NCBI RefSeq assembly: GCF_011761355.1
Contig: NZ_JAASRW010000004.1
Coordinates: 547,866-611,865, forward strand
Length of the DNA stretch: 64,000 nucleotides
From: Paenibacillus lupini
GTDB taxonomy: Bacteria > Bacillota > Bacilli > Paenibacillales > Paenibacillaceae
Reading direction: 5' to 3'
The notes beneath the pieces were generated by a model. It had not been told where the DNA came from. It was given only the letters and a program-made list of their open reading frames with translations, and did no database searches. Made by a program: the position numbers and the translations under genes. Every line of letters starts with the position of its first letter. Position 1 is the first letter of the stretch. Of the stretch, positions 25,937-34,529 are shown one piece after another.

Positions 25937-27508
25937 ATGGTGAAGGGGAAGCATTATAAGATGAAGCCTGCTGCTGTAATTGGTAGTGTTGCGATACTAT
26001 TCTTATTTCTTGTGTACATCTTATTCAACCATTCTAATAGCCCAGGCCAATCACGTTCGCAAGGATCCCCTAATACTGATCTAGCGAATAACAAAGTGGA
26101 GGGCGCGCCAGAATCATTTGTGACGCTAAAAATGATTATGCCTGGCGACCAGTCCTCGCGTATGGGTGACTTCGTTGAGAATGAATTAAACGAGCGATTG
26201 AAGAAAGATTTGAATATGAATCTTGAATTGACGTATATCCCATGGTCGAATTACCAGCAAAAGCTGGAGCTCGCCTTATCAACGGGAGAAGATTACGATT
26301 TGTTCTGGTACGGTGCACCATTTGTCTCTGTCTACTCCACGAAAGGTTATATTCAACCGTTAGATGAGCTTCTTGACCAATATGGTCAGGATCTGATTCA
26401 ACATATCCCCGATGAAAACTTCAAGCAGAACCGGATTGACGGGAAGCTTTGGGCGATACCGTCTCAAGCCTTTACGTCCGCCGGGAAATTCTCTTCTGTT
26501 ATGGTCCGCCAGGATTTGCTGGAGAAGGTTGGCATGACAGACATTAAGACGATCTCAGATTTAGAACAGTTTTACCAAAGCATGCATGCGATAGATCCAA
26601 GTTATTACGGTTATTTGGAAACCGATCGCGGTCATGAATTGTTGTGGCGTGAATTAACAGATCGCAACTATTCTTCGTTGGATGAGCGAATGTTATTTAT
26701 GGTGGATGAGGATTCTGGAGAGATGTTAAGCTACGTGGAATCTGATTTATTCAAAAAAGTAGCTCAATTACGTGAGTCATGGGTGAATAAAGGGATTATT
26801 GATAAGAATCTAGTAGGTAATCCAGCAGCGAAGATCGACCAGGAGAATGCCGGTAAGCTTCTTTTCCGTGTAGGTGCGGTCTCTAGAGCCATGGAAAATC
26901 TGCAAACAGCACGGAATGCCGATCCAAATGCAAGACTCCGTGAGTATTATCTTGCAACGGCGAAACCCAAGTATATTACGACCCCAAGCAATGAAGCCTT
27001 TATGATTACCTCCGCATCAAAAAATCCTGAACGCGCGATGATGTTTATGAATTGGATTTTGCATAGCAAAGAAAATTACAATTTTATTATTTATGGGGTA
27101 GAAGGCAAGGATTATGAGCTGGAGAACGGTAAAATTAAGCAATTGACCAATGATCAGCTTATGTACGAATGGATGTGGCGGAACAAGGACTATTTTATCG
27201 CGCCCGCTAGTGTAGAGGACGACATTATCGATGATATGCTGAAGAACGACGAGAACTCTCGCATTTCCAAACTATTTGGCTTTCATTTCAACGAGGCCCC
27301 CGTCAAGAATGAAATCGCGCAAGTCATGGCGGTCTATAAAGAGAAATTCGAGCCGATCAATTTTGGACTGGCCAGTTACAATCAATATTATGAAGATGCC
27401 CTCGCAGCCCTTAAGAAGGCGGGCTTTGACATTGTTTTTGCCGAATTGAAAAAGCAATTCTCTGAATTTAAGCTCCAGGCCCGAAGTGGAGAGGATAATC
27501 CATCATGA
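25937..27508 (+). CDS. Membrane-anchored extracellular solute-binding-like protein
   Basis: A 523-residue protein related to LipO/family 1 solute-binding proteins ('LELTYIPWSNYQQKLELALS', 'DYDLFWYGAPFVSVYSTKGY', 'DGKLWAIPSQAF', 'NEAFMITSASKNPERAMMFMNW'). The N-terminus is a single hydrophobic helix (about residues 11-31) with no lipobox Cys, so it is probably held by an uncleaved anchor. Its last four bases (ATGA) overlap the start of the kinase gene, so the two are translationally coupled. That suggests a sensory binding protein handing ligand information to the kinase rather than a transporter part (inference). ATG 25961 is an alternative start; neither has a strong ribosome-binding site. 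Confidence 0.82.
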   Translation: MVKGKHYKMKPAAVIGSVAILFLFLVYILFNHSNSPGQSRSQGSPNTDLANNKVEGAPESFVTLKMIMPGDQSSRMGDFVENELNERLKKDLNMNLELTYIPWSNYQQKLELALSTGEDYDLFWYGAPFVSVYSTKGYIQPLDELLDQYGQDLIQHIPDENFKQNRIDGKLWAIPSQAFTSAGKFSSVMVRQDLLEKVGMTDIKTISDLEQFYQSMHAIDPSYYGYLETDRGHELLWRELTDRNYSSLDERMLFMVDEDSGEMLSYVESDLFKKVAQLRESWVNKGIIDKNLVGNPAAKIDQENAGKLLFRVGAVSRAMENLQTARNADPNARLREYYLATAKPKYITTPSNEAFMITSASKNPERAMMFMNWILHSKENYNFIIYGVEGKDYELENGKIKQLTNDQLMYEWMWRNKDYFIAPASVEDDIIDDMLKNDENSRISKLFGFHFNEAPVKNEIAQVMAVYKEKFEPINFGLASYNQYYEDALAALKKAGFDIVFAELKKQFSEFKLQARSGEDNPS

Positions 27509-29211
27509 GCAGATTCAATATATTCACCAAATTGATAGCTACTTTGTTAATTTTACTTATCCCAATCCTACTCCTATTTGCTGTGTCGAATCGCACAAGT
27601 ACGGATGTATTAACGGACGAGATTATTAAGGTAAAGCGATATCAGATTGAAACGTTCGCGAATCAATTGGATCAGTTGTTTTTCCGGTTGGATACCTATA
27701 AGAAAATGTTGTACGAAAGTACGGATGTACGAAATTTAGCTTATCCTGATTTGCTGGACGATGTCTTAGGTAAATATAGAATCAATCGAACCGTATCTGA
27801 AGAAATTAATAGGCTTGCCGGTTATGGGGATTGGAAAGCCGTGATCGCTGTTGTTTATCCGAAGACCCAAATCGTCATCAAAAGCAGCTCCAGCTTGAAT
27901 GCGCTCCCCAAAGAGCTTCCCGCACAAGATACTTTTTGGCAATACTACTCCGATGCTAACGAGGATTATTTCATGGAGATATTGTCCTATCCTGAGAACT
28001 CAGCGGAGTTTGGTGAGGCACATATGAGAGTCGTTCTGAAATTTGGTATAGCATCACTAAGAAGCGCCTTATCTGAATTTAAAGCCAATGGTTCGGGAGA
28101 TCCGTTCCTGTACCATCCAAGTGCAGAACCTATTTATAATTATTCAGTTAATGTGAAGCAAATTGACGAGTTTTTACCACGGCTTAAGGAGATCGATCCC
28201 TCGAAAGAAAGTGGATACCTGTTACTGAAATCCGATAAAACGAAGTTTCAGGTTCATTATCAAAAGCTGGAATCATTAGATTGGTACCTTGTTGATTACG
28301 TACCCATCAGCCATATCATGGCGCCTATTAGTCGGAACCAGACCATGTTTTATGTTATAAGCGGTATGCTTCTGTTTATGGGGGCTTATCTTGCTTTTGT
28401 TATGTACCGTAATATTCAGATTCCATTCCGGAAGATGATTCGGAACATGAATTTGATCGAAAAAGGGATTTATTCCGTCAGAATGACAGACAAGCCCAAA
28501 GGGGAGTATCGGTTTCTTTATGAGCGTTTTAACTCCATGGCTTCAAAAATAGAAGAACTGATCGTCGATGTATATAAAGAACAGCTTCGATCGAAGGATG
28601 CAACGCTGAAGCAGCTGCAATCGCAGATCAACCCGCATTTTCTATACAACACGCTTGCTTATATTAAAAGTATGATTGAGCTCAATGAAAACAAAGCCGC
28701 CATTTCGATGACCATGAATTTAAGCAAATATTATCGCTATACAACAAAGACAGGGAACAAGATGGTGCGGTTACGAGAAGAACTGGACTTGATCCATTTC
28801 TATTTGGAAATCCATTGTATGCTTAGAGATGACTTTGAATTTCATATCGAGATCGAGCCGCAGATGGAGGATCTTGAAGTACCGCGATTGATTGTACAGC
28901 CGCTTGTTGAGAATGTGATTATTCATTCGTTCAATAATCAACAAGGTTACGGAATGATTCAAATCAGGTGCTGGAGTGAAGATGGAATGAATCATGTAGC
29001 CGTTGAGGACACGGGTACTGGAATTGATTATTCCGTAATCGAGTCTATCCGCAAGAAGATCTATTCGAGCAGCGAAGAAATAGAATCCGGGCTGAAAAAT
29101 GTTCATCAACGTCTACGACTAATGTACGGCAGCGATTCAGGCTTACAGCTTAGTCAATCCCATTTAGGTGGACTTAGCGTCCAATTAAGCTGGAGCAGTA
29201 AGGAAAGCTGA
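27505..29211 (+). CDS. YesM-type sensor histidine kinase
   Basis: A 568-residue membrane kinase. Transmembrane helix 1 at about 10-30; an extracellular sensor to about 275; helix 2 at about 277-300; HAMP at about 305-360; the His_kinase domain with the acceptor His378 in 'INPHFLYNTLAYIK'; and an ATPase domain with 'VENVIIHSFNN' and 'VEDTGTGIDY'. It should phosphorylate the response regulator at 29298. The 4-base overlap with the binding-like protein upstream supports a three-component sensing unit for a product of the DUF4832 locus (inference). Confidence 0.93.
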   Translation: MSRFNIFTKLIATLLILLIPILLLFAVSNRTSTDVLTDEIIKVKRYQIETFANQLDQLFFRLDTYKKMLYESTDVRNLAYPDLLDDVLGKYRINRTVSEEINRLAGYGDWKAVIAVVYPKTQIVIKSSSSLNALPKELPAQDTFWQYYSDANEDYFMEILSYPENSAEFGEAHMRVVLKFGIASLRSALSEFKANGSGDPFLYHPSAEPIYNYSVNVKQIDEFLPRLKEIDPSKESGYLLLKSDKTKFQVHYQKLESLDWYLVDYVPISHIMAPISRNQTMFYVISGMLLFMGAYLAFVMYRNIQIPFRKMIRNMNLIEKGIYSVRMTDKPKGEYRFLYERFNSMASKIEELIVDVYKEQLRSKDATLKQLQSQINPHFLYNTLAYIKSMIELNENKAAISMTMNLSKYYRYTTKTGNKMVRLREELDLIHFYLEIHCMLRDDFEFHIEIEPQMEDLEVPRLIVQPLVENVIIHSFNNQQGYGMIQIRCWSEDGMNHVAVEDTGTGIDYSVIESIRKKIYSSSEEIESGLKNVHQRLRLMYGSDSGLQLSQSHLGGLSVQLSWSSKES

Positions 29212-29218
29212 TTCTGAT

Positions 29219-29275
29219 GCTTTCGAAGTAAGAATCATCACACACAGCTTAAATTAAGCTGTAAAGGTGACAATT
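29219..29275 (+). repeat. Intercistronic hairpin with sequence shared at 53325
   Basis: GCTTTCGAAGTA, one variable base, GAATCATCAC at 29219-29241 recurs at 53325-53347. A nested hairpin follows: ACAGCTTAA/TTAAGCTGT at 29244-29262, extended by GAAT..TCAC with GTGA..ATTC. It lies between a stop codon and the next ribosome-binding site. Confidence 0.6.
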
Positions 29276-29297
29276 CTTTTTAGGGGGAATAAGCAGC

Positions 29298-30902
29298 ATG
29301 TATGAAATATTAATTGTGGATGATCACACCCACTTGGTTGATAGTCTAGCGATTGGGCTTCCGTGGGAGCAAATGGGGATTTCCAATGTCTATAAGGCCT
29401 ATTCCGGTGAAGAGGCACTCGAGCTGCTGAATTACCGCTCCGTTGATATTGTGGTGACGGATATCCATATGAACGGGATGACTGGACTCGAGTTGATTGC
29501 CAGAATAAACGAGAAATGGAAAAACACAAAGGCTGTTATTATAACGGGCTATGATGAATTTCAATATGCGAGAGAAGCCCTTCAACAGCAAGTATGCGAT
29601 TATCTGCTCAAGCCGGTATCAAACGAGGAATTGGAACAAACCCTTCGAAATATTATCGATCGGATTACAGAAGAGGGAAATGAGCTGCTCAATCAACAAA
29701 AATTTGTTTATCGCTTCCGAGAGAGCTTGCCCAAATTAAGAGAAATGTTCTTATTTGATTTGATAGCAGGCAAAAATTATCCCCTATCTGATTTGAAGAA
29801 TAAGATCCAGTTATATGGTCTTCCCTTTTCTGTTGACAAGGAGGCTATCCTCTTATGTATGAGAGTAGAGGAGGATTATTCGAATACGGATCTTTATAGT
29901 CTCTCTTTGATCGAATATGCCATGTTTAACATCGTAGAAGAAGTTTTCACGAACAAGTTTAATGTGATGTATTGTAAAGATTCACATGATTATTTGATTT
30001 TCCTGGTTCAAGCCAATCAAATAGAACAAGCGGACAAAGCTAGTATAGAAGATTTGGCGAGGCTCTCCCAACATCAAATCAAATTATATTTAAAGTCGAA
30101 GGTTTCTATTGTGCTTAGCAATTGGGGAGGATTCCCGAAGGACATCATGCCCATGTACCACTCTGCATTATCGATCTATACCGATTACATAGGCTATCAG
30201 ACGGAAAGCTTTTTTCATGCGACGCAAGAAAAAGAAGTTTTTGAAATCCAGCCGCTTGCGGAGCTTTATCGTTCCCATACTTTTATGGAGTTAATTGATT
30301 TCGAACAGTGGACGGCATTTGAGACTAAGCTGAACCGGATATTTGATGAGCTTGAAGGTGCAGGCAGCGGAGCCCGTGAATACGGGGTTGAAATCTACGT
30401 TACCTTGCTGCAAGCCTACTCCTATTATTTGCACAAGAAAGGTAAACGGATCTTTGATGTGTTTGGAAGAGATATTGAGAAGATGTTGAAAATTGATGCC
30501 AGCTGGAGTGTGGAGCCGTTAAAAGAATGGGCGTTTAGCAGTTATGTCCAAATCAAAGCTTACAGCGACAGACGTTCGGACAATATTCGATCAGACTTGA
30601 TGGAACGGATTCGCCGATTTATACAAGAGAATATTATAGATATCACCCTTCAAACGGTAGCCGATCATGTCAATCTGCATCCCGTATATGTATCTAACCT
30701 ATTTAAACAGGAAACAGGAGAGAATTTTTCAAACTATGTGCTGCGCCTGCGAATGGAGAAAGCGGTTCAACTGTTGAATCACAAGGATTTGAGGATCAGT
30801 CAAATTGCTCATGAAGTCGGCTATCAGAAGCCGCAGTATTTCATTAAGCTGTTTAAAACGCAATATGGGATGACGCCGCAAGAGTTTAAGAACAGTCTAT
30901 GA
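29298..30902 (+). CDS. Response regulator, receiver plus AraC-type DNA-binding domain
   Basis: A 534-residue cytoplasmic regulator paired with the kinase at 27505. Receiver at about 1-120 with 'LIVDDHTH', phospho-acceptor Asp55 in 'VVTDIHMNGM' and the Lys of 'YLLKPVS'. A ~290-residue middle region typical of YesN-type regulators follows, then two AraC helix-turn-helix motifs at about 430-534 ('ITLQTVADHVNLHPVYVSNLFK', shortened here to its ends ITLQ…NLFK, and 'RISQIAHEVGYQKPQYFIKLFK', RISQ…KLFK). Likely targets are promoters of the DUF4832 locus. It is the last gene of the trio; an imperfect terminator follows. Confidence 0.93.
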   Translation: MYEILIVDDHTHLVDSLAIGLPWEQMGISNVYKAYSGEEALELLNYRSVDIVVTDIHMNGMTGLELIARINEKWKNTKAVIITGYDEFQYAREALQQQVCDYLLKPVSNEELEQTLRNIIDRITEEGNELLNQQKFVYRFRESLPKLREMFLFDLIAGKNYPLSDLKNKIQLYGLPFSVDKEAILLCMRVEEDYSNTDLYSLSLIEYAMFNIVEEVFTNKFNVMYCKDSHDYLIFLVQANQIEQADKASIEDLARLSQHQIKLYLKSKVSIVLSNWGGFPKDIMPMYHSALSIYTDYIGYQTESFFHATQEKEVFEIQPLAELYRSHTFMELIDFEQWTAFETKLNRIFDELEGAGSGAREYGVEIYVTLLQAYSYYLHKKGKRIFDVFGRDIEKMLKIDASWSVEPLKEWAFSSYVQIKAYSDRRSDNIRSDLMERIRRFIQENIIDITLQTVADHVNLHPVYVSNLFKQETGENFSNYVLRLRMEKAVQLLNHKDLRISQIAHEVGYQKPQYFIKLFKTQYGMTPQEFKNSL

Positions 30903-30947
30903 GGAGGACTTATGGCAGGAGGGTTATGACGCTGATTGACTAACGGT

Positions 30948-30985
30948 ATTGGAGAACACCTAACCAAAGGCAGATGTTCTCCAAT
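30948..30985 (+). terminator. Hairpin after the response regulator
   Basis: ATTGGAGAACA at 30948-30958 pairs with TGTTCTCCAAT at 30975-30985. The T tract is poor, so efficiency is uncertain. Confidence 0.6.
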
Positions 30986-31049
30986 TGTCTAGGGCTTTCC
31001 ATTGGTCTCGCTTTAGTTTAGTGTGCTTCCTAATGGACTCACCGTTTAT

Positions 31050-31244
31050 TTACTCTGAAATAGCGATTTCGTTTTGGGTAGGTTTTTTGCGAATGCTCAC
31101 TAGCTCGAAGGCTTCTTTAGGAATCCCAAGTTCTAGGGCCTTGTTCTTCTTAATTACCATGGCCTGCTGTAAGCTTGTGGCTTGAAATTCAATTGTAGTG
31201 CCAGCTGTATCTTCGAATGAATAGTAGTTCTTCTTATTTGACAT
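31050..31244 (-). CDS. Small protein of unknown function
   Basis: A 64-residue, charged, soluble protein starting MSNKKNYYSFEDTAG. The upstream minus-strand sequence has AAAGGAGAGG, about ten bases from the ATG. It has no signal peptide, Cys or membrane segment; the sequence suggests a short beta part (residues 6-22), then helix (23-40) and strand. I do not recognise a domain. It lies alone between terminators, downstream of the dihydroxyacetone kinase gene on the same strand. Confidence 0.65.
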   Translation of the reverse strand: MSNKKNYYSFEDTAGTTIEFQATSLQQAMVIKKNKALELGIPKEAFELVSIRKKPTQNEIAISE

Positions 31245-31340
31245 TAACTAAACGCCTCTCCTTTACTCATATGATGCTGCACTTCGTTGTTATTCTCGCA
31301 ATAAACCCAACTCATTATTCGCTTCTTATTTATAAATAAA

Positions 31341-31397
31341 CAAAAAATAAAACAGCAGCAGTTAGGCTTTTACCCATGACTGCTGTAGTTTTATTTT
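31341..31397 (-). terminator. Terminator of the glycerol operon
   Basis: AAAACAGCAGCAGT at 31348-31361 pairs, with two mismatches, with ACTGCTGTAGTTTT at 31378-31391. A- and T-rich flanks make it usable on the minus strand. Confidence 0.72.
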
Positions 31398-31413
31398 TAA
31401 AATCTAACAGTTA

Positions 31414-33177
31414 TTACTTCAACACAACCGATAGTCCCGTGAAAATAACACCAAGTGCATAAGCGCCGGCATCAGGATAACCGATGCTGCGTTCACCAAC
31501 CGTGCCGGCGCGGCCCATACGGGCAACGATCGTCTCGGTTTGTTTGGCACCTTCAACAGAAGCCTCAGCAGCTGCAATACCGGCAGCCTTCAGCTCTGTT
31601 CCAGCTACAGAAGCCGACTTCCAGCTTTCCGTATAAGGAATCAGCGCGTCGATCAAAGTCTTATCGCCTACTACAGCGCCGCGGCCAAACGATCTTTCGC
31701 CTGTTGCTTGAATGCCCTTCACAACAGCGTCGAGCAGTTCTGCAACCTCTGCAACCGAAAGCTCTGTTTTGCCTTCAGCATATTTGCCGCCTGCACGGAA
31801 AGCCGAGCCCCAGATTGGACCGGATGCGCCGCCGCAATGCTCCATTATGATAAGAGAGCAGGCATGCAGGAAGCCGCCGATATCTTGCGATTCATCAATA
31901 ATATCGTTCCATTCTGCTTTCAGCTGCTTGAAGCCTTTAGCTACACTCATGCCAAAGTCACCGTCGCCGGCATGGGAATCCAGCTCACAGAAAGGCACTT
32001 CGTTCTCGACAATGATCTCGCTCATCTTATCGATGAGATAAATCATATTGTTGAGCGACAGCTTATTGTTTTGTACTACCGCATACTCTTCGCTTGTCTC
32101 TACACGGTAAGACACCGATTTACCCACTTGTTCTGGCTCTTCCAACGCCACATAGGACACGGGCTCGGAATTATCTTCGCCGCGTACAAGGAAAGCAGGC
32201 GTATCACATTCTGCATTCAGGAGCTGCTTCAGCTGCTCGTCCAGCTTCATAATGGAGAGTGATGCTCCAGCCATATCGATACTAGTCATGTAATTACCGA
32301 CAAATACTTTATTTACGGCAAAGCCTTTCGCATGCAATTCACGCATTACAGCGTTATTCAAGAGGTAGAGCTCTTGAAGTGGAGTGCCGCCAAAGCCGTT
32401 AACAAGTACGGCAATTTCCTCTGCAGCATTGTCTTTCAAGCTCAGACTCGCTAATAGTTCAGACACCATACGATTTGCCAGCTCGTTTGCGGAAATACGC
32501 TTTTCTCTACGGATACCTGGCTCACCGTGGATGCCAACGCCATACTCCATTTCATCCTCGCCGATCGAGAACGTTGGAGTGCCCTTGGCAGGAACCGTAC
32601 AGGAGGTAAAAGCAAATCCAATGCTTCTGACATTAGTAATCGCATTTTCAGCAGCTGCCTTCACCTGCTCCAAAGTCATGCCTGCTTCCGCTGCTGCACC
32701 TGCAATCTTATGAACGAGTACGGTCCCAGCAACACCGCGGCGTCCAACTGTATACAGGCTGTCCTCAACCGCAATATCGTCATCCACTTTGACATAGTCG
32801 ACCCGGATGCCATCTTCCGCTGCAAGGTTAGCGGCATTTTTGAAATTCATCATATCGCCGCTGTAGTTCTTAATAATAAGAAGTGTACCTTGTTCGCTCG
32901 CTGTAGACCTGATTGCTTGGTACACCTGAATTTGAGATGGAGAAGCAAATACGTCGCCGCATACGGCAGCATCAAGCATACCTTTGCCGATAAAGCCGGC
33001 ATGAGCGGGTTCATGTCCGCTGCCGCCGCCGCTGATCAACGTCACTTTGGATGTATTAATGTCCTGCTTTTTAATCACTTTATATTTAGAGACAAATTCC
33101 AAACCCGGATGTGCCATGACAAAACCGTTGCACATTTCTCTTACAAGCGTCTCCGGTTGATTCATGATTTTTTTCAT
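31414..33177 (-). CDS. dhaK: ATP-dependent dihydroxyacetone kinase, fused DhaK-DhaL
   Basis: A 587-residue cytoplasmic enzyme that phosphorylates dihydroxyacetone to dihydroxyacetone phosphate. The DhaK part (about 1-335) has 'LISGGGSGHEPAHAGFIG' and the substrate-binding His217 in 'GVGIHGEPG', which forms the hemiaminal with the ketone (family knowledge). The DhaL part (about 380-587) has the Mg-ATP motif 'DSHAGDGDFGMS' and 'EHCGGASGPIWG'. The fused form is ATP-dependent and needs no PTS partner. It starts four bases after the glycerol dehydrogenase stop, so the two form one operon turning glycerol into a glycolytic intermediate. Confidence 0.95.
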   Translation of the reverse strand: MKKIMNQPETLVREMCNGFVMAHPGLEFVSKYKVIKKQDINTSKVTLISGGGSGHEPAHAGFIGKGMLDAAVCGDVFASPSQIQVYQAIRSTASEQGTLLIIKNYSGDMMNFKNAANLAAEDGIRVDYVKVDDDIAVEDSLYTVGRRGVAGTVLVHKIAGAAAEAGMTLEQVKAAAENAITNVRSIGFAFTSCTVPAKGTPTFSIGEDEMEYGVGIHGEPGIRREKRISANELANRMVSELLASLSLKDNAAEEIAVLVNGFGGTPLQELYLLNNAVMRELHAKGFAVNKVFVGNYMTSIDMAGASLSIMKLDEQLKQLLNAECDTPAFLVRGEDNSEPVSYVALEEPEQVGKSVSYRVETSEEYAVVQNNKLSLNNMIYLIDKMSEIIVENEVPFCELDSHAGDGDFGMSVAKGFKQLKAEWNDIIDESQDIGGFLHACSLIIMEHCGGASGPIWGSAFRAGGKYAEGKTELSVAEVAELLDAVVKGIQATGERSFGRGAVVGDKTLIDALIPYTESWKSASVAGTELKAAGIAAAEASVEGAKQTETIVARMGRAGTVGERSIGYPDAGAYALGVIFTGLSVVLK

Positions 33178-33181
33178 GTTT

Positions 33182-34315
33182 TTAGTTCCTTCCTTGTTTG
33201 AAAGCTTGGCCGAGCTGATCAGCTACAATGATCGCAGCAGCTACAGCTTCCTCCGTAATCGGGAATGGCATAGCATGAATCGATTCCTCTGGGATACAGG
33301 CCAGTTCAGCTACCTTAGCAAGCTCCTCATCCGTCATACTGTTTACACCGATGTCAGCAAGACATACCGGGAGTCCAACAGATACGCAGAACTCGAGTAC
33401 TTCATTCACTTCTTCCTTCGGCGCATTCTCAAGAACGAGCTGAGCAATTGTACTAAACGCAACCTTCTCGCCGTGGAAATAATGGTGAGTGCCTTCGAGT
33501 ACAGTCAGGCCGTTATGAATGGCATGGGCTGCCGCAAGACCGCCGCTTTCGAATCCAAGACCAGATAAAAGGATGTTTGTTTCTATGATGTTTTCGAGAG
33601 CAGGCGTCACTTTGTTGCTGTCGCAAGCTGCTTTCGCCTGAATACCATCTTCAAGCAGAGTTTCATAACACAGCTTTGCTAATGCTTGGGCTGCTTTTGT
33701 CCCACGTGCAATTGGTGCTGCACCAGCGTGAACGCCGTTTGGCAGGCCGGCATTCACTTTGGAGAAGGAGCGGGAAGTTGCTCTTGCTTCAAAATAGGTC
33801 GACAACGCGTCACCCATACCGGATACGAGGAAGCGGGTTGGAGCATTCGCAATGACGGTAGTGTCGATCATCACGATGCTTGGGCTTTGTTTGAAGTAAG
33901 CGTAATCCTCGAAAGCTCCTTCATTCGAATAAATAACAGCAGAATGGCTTGTTGGAGCATCAGTAGCGGCAATGGTTGGAACAATAATAAGCGCATCGCC
34001 CTCCGCTACACATTTCGCCGTATCAATCGCTTTTCCTCCGCCAAGACCAATTGTACAGGAACAGTTTTTCTCGCGAGCGAGGTCCTTGAGCCGCCCGATC
34101 TCATCACGGGAGCATTCTCCGCGGAAACCGCTTTCTACCAGCGTAATATTGAATTTATTTGAAGTGAAGTCCAGCTTGTCCTTTACGCGTTTCACATCAT
34201 CTGGATGAGCAATAAGAAGGGCAGAATCACCGTACGTTTGAATAAAATACCCCAGGTTCAGCAGTTCGTTTTCACCTTGAACATATTTACTTGGACTAAT
34301 AAATGCTTTTCTCAT
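33182..34315 (-). CDS. gldA: Glycerol dehydrogenase
   Basis: A 377-residue zinc-dependent NAD+ enzyme that oxidises glycerol to dihydroxyacetone. AGGAGG lies nine bases upstream of the ATG. Family III alcohol dehydrogenase fold: nucleotide-binding 'TIGLGGGKAIDTAK' and 'TIAATDAPTSHSAVIY', with zinc ligands expected at an Asp near 'MGDALSTYFEA' and the His residues of 'GLAAAHAIHNGL' and 'HYFHGEKVA'. First gene of the operon with dhaK and divergent from the PocR/AraC regulator, which is the likely controller. Confidence 0.95.
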   Translation of the reverse strand: MRKAFISPSKYVQGENELLNLGYFIQTYGDSALLIAHPDDVKRVKDKLDFTSNKFNITLVESGFRGECSRDEIGRLKDLAREKNCSCTIGLGGGKAIDTAKCVAEGDALIIVPTIAATDAPTSHSAVIYSNEGAFEDYAYFKQSPSIVMIDTTVIANAPTRFLVSGMGDALSTYFEARATSRSFSKVNAGLPNGVHAGAAPIARGTKAAQALAKLCYETLLEDGIQAKAACDSNKVTPALENIIETNILLSGLGFESGGLAAAHAIHNGLTVLEGTHHYFHGEKVAFSTIAQLVLENAPKEEVNEVLEFCVSVGLPVCLADIGVNSMTDEELAKVAELACIPEESIHAMPFPITEEAVAAAIIVADQLGQAFKQGRN

Positions 34316-34529
34316 TATGGATAACCTCCTGAAATCAATTAGCTTATTTGATTACTGCCATTATAAGCGTTGATGAAAGGGGATTCATTGTACGATAAGC
34401 GCAAATTCATGCAGTATCTGATGGTGTTTTTTTGTGCAAAACGACCTGGAATTGTACTATTTTGTCCTCAGTCTGCCTTCGAGTATAATATTGTTGTACA
34501 CATTAGGCTGGGCGTTTGGGGTGAACATG

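Noticed and set aside
30985..31185. 66-codon open frame on the plus strand
   Set aside because: It overlaps the better supported small minus-strand gene at 31050-31244 and begins inside a hairpin.
31540..32262. 240-codon open frame on the plus strand
   Set aside because: It is antisense to the well-supported dihydroxyacetone kinase gene and has no recognisable protein features or ribosome-binding site.
32527..33201. 224-codon open frame on the plus strand
   Set aside because: Antisense to the DhaK part of the kinase gene; no start signal or domain.
34434..34529. Hydrophobic N-terminal extension on the PocR/AraC regulator
   Set aside because: It has no ribosome-binding site and would make a soluble regulator membrane-bound; ATG 34530 fits the family.
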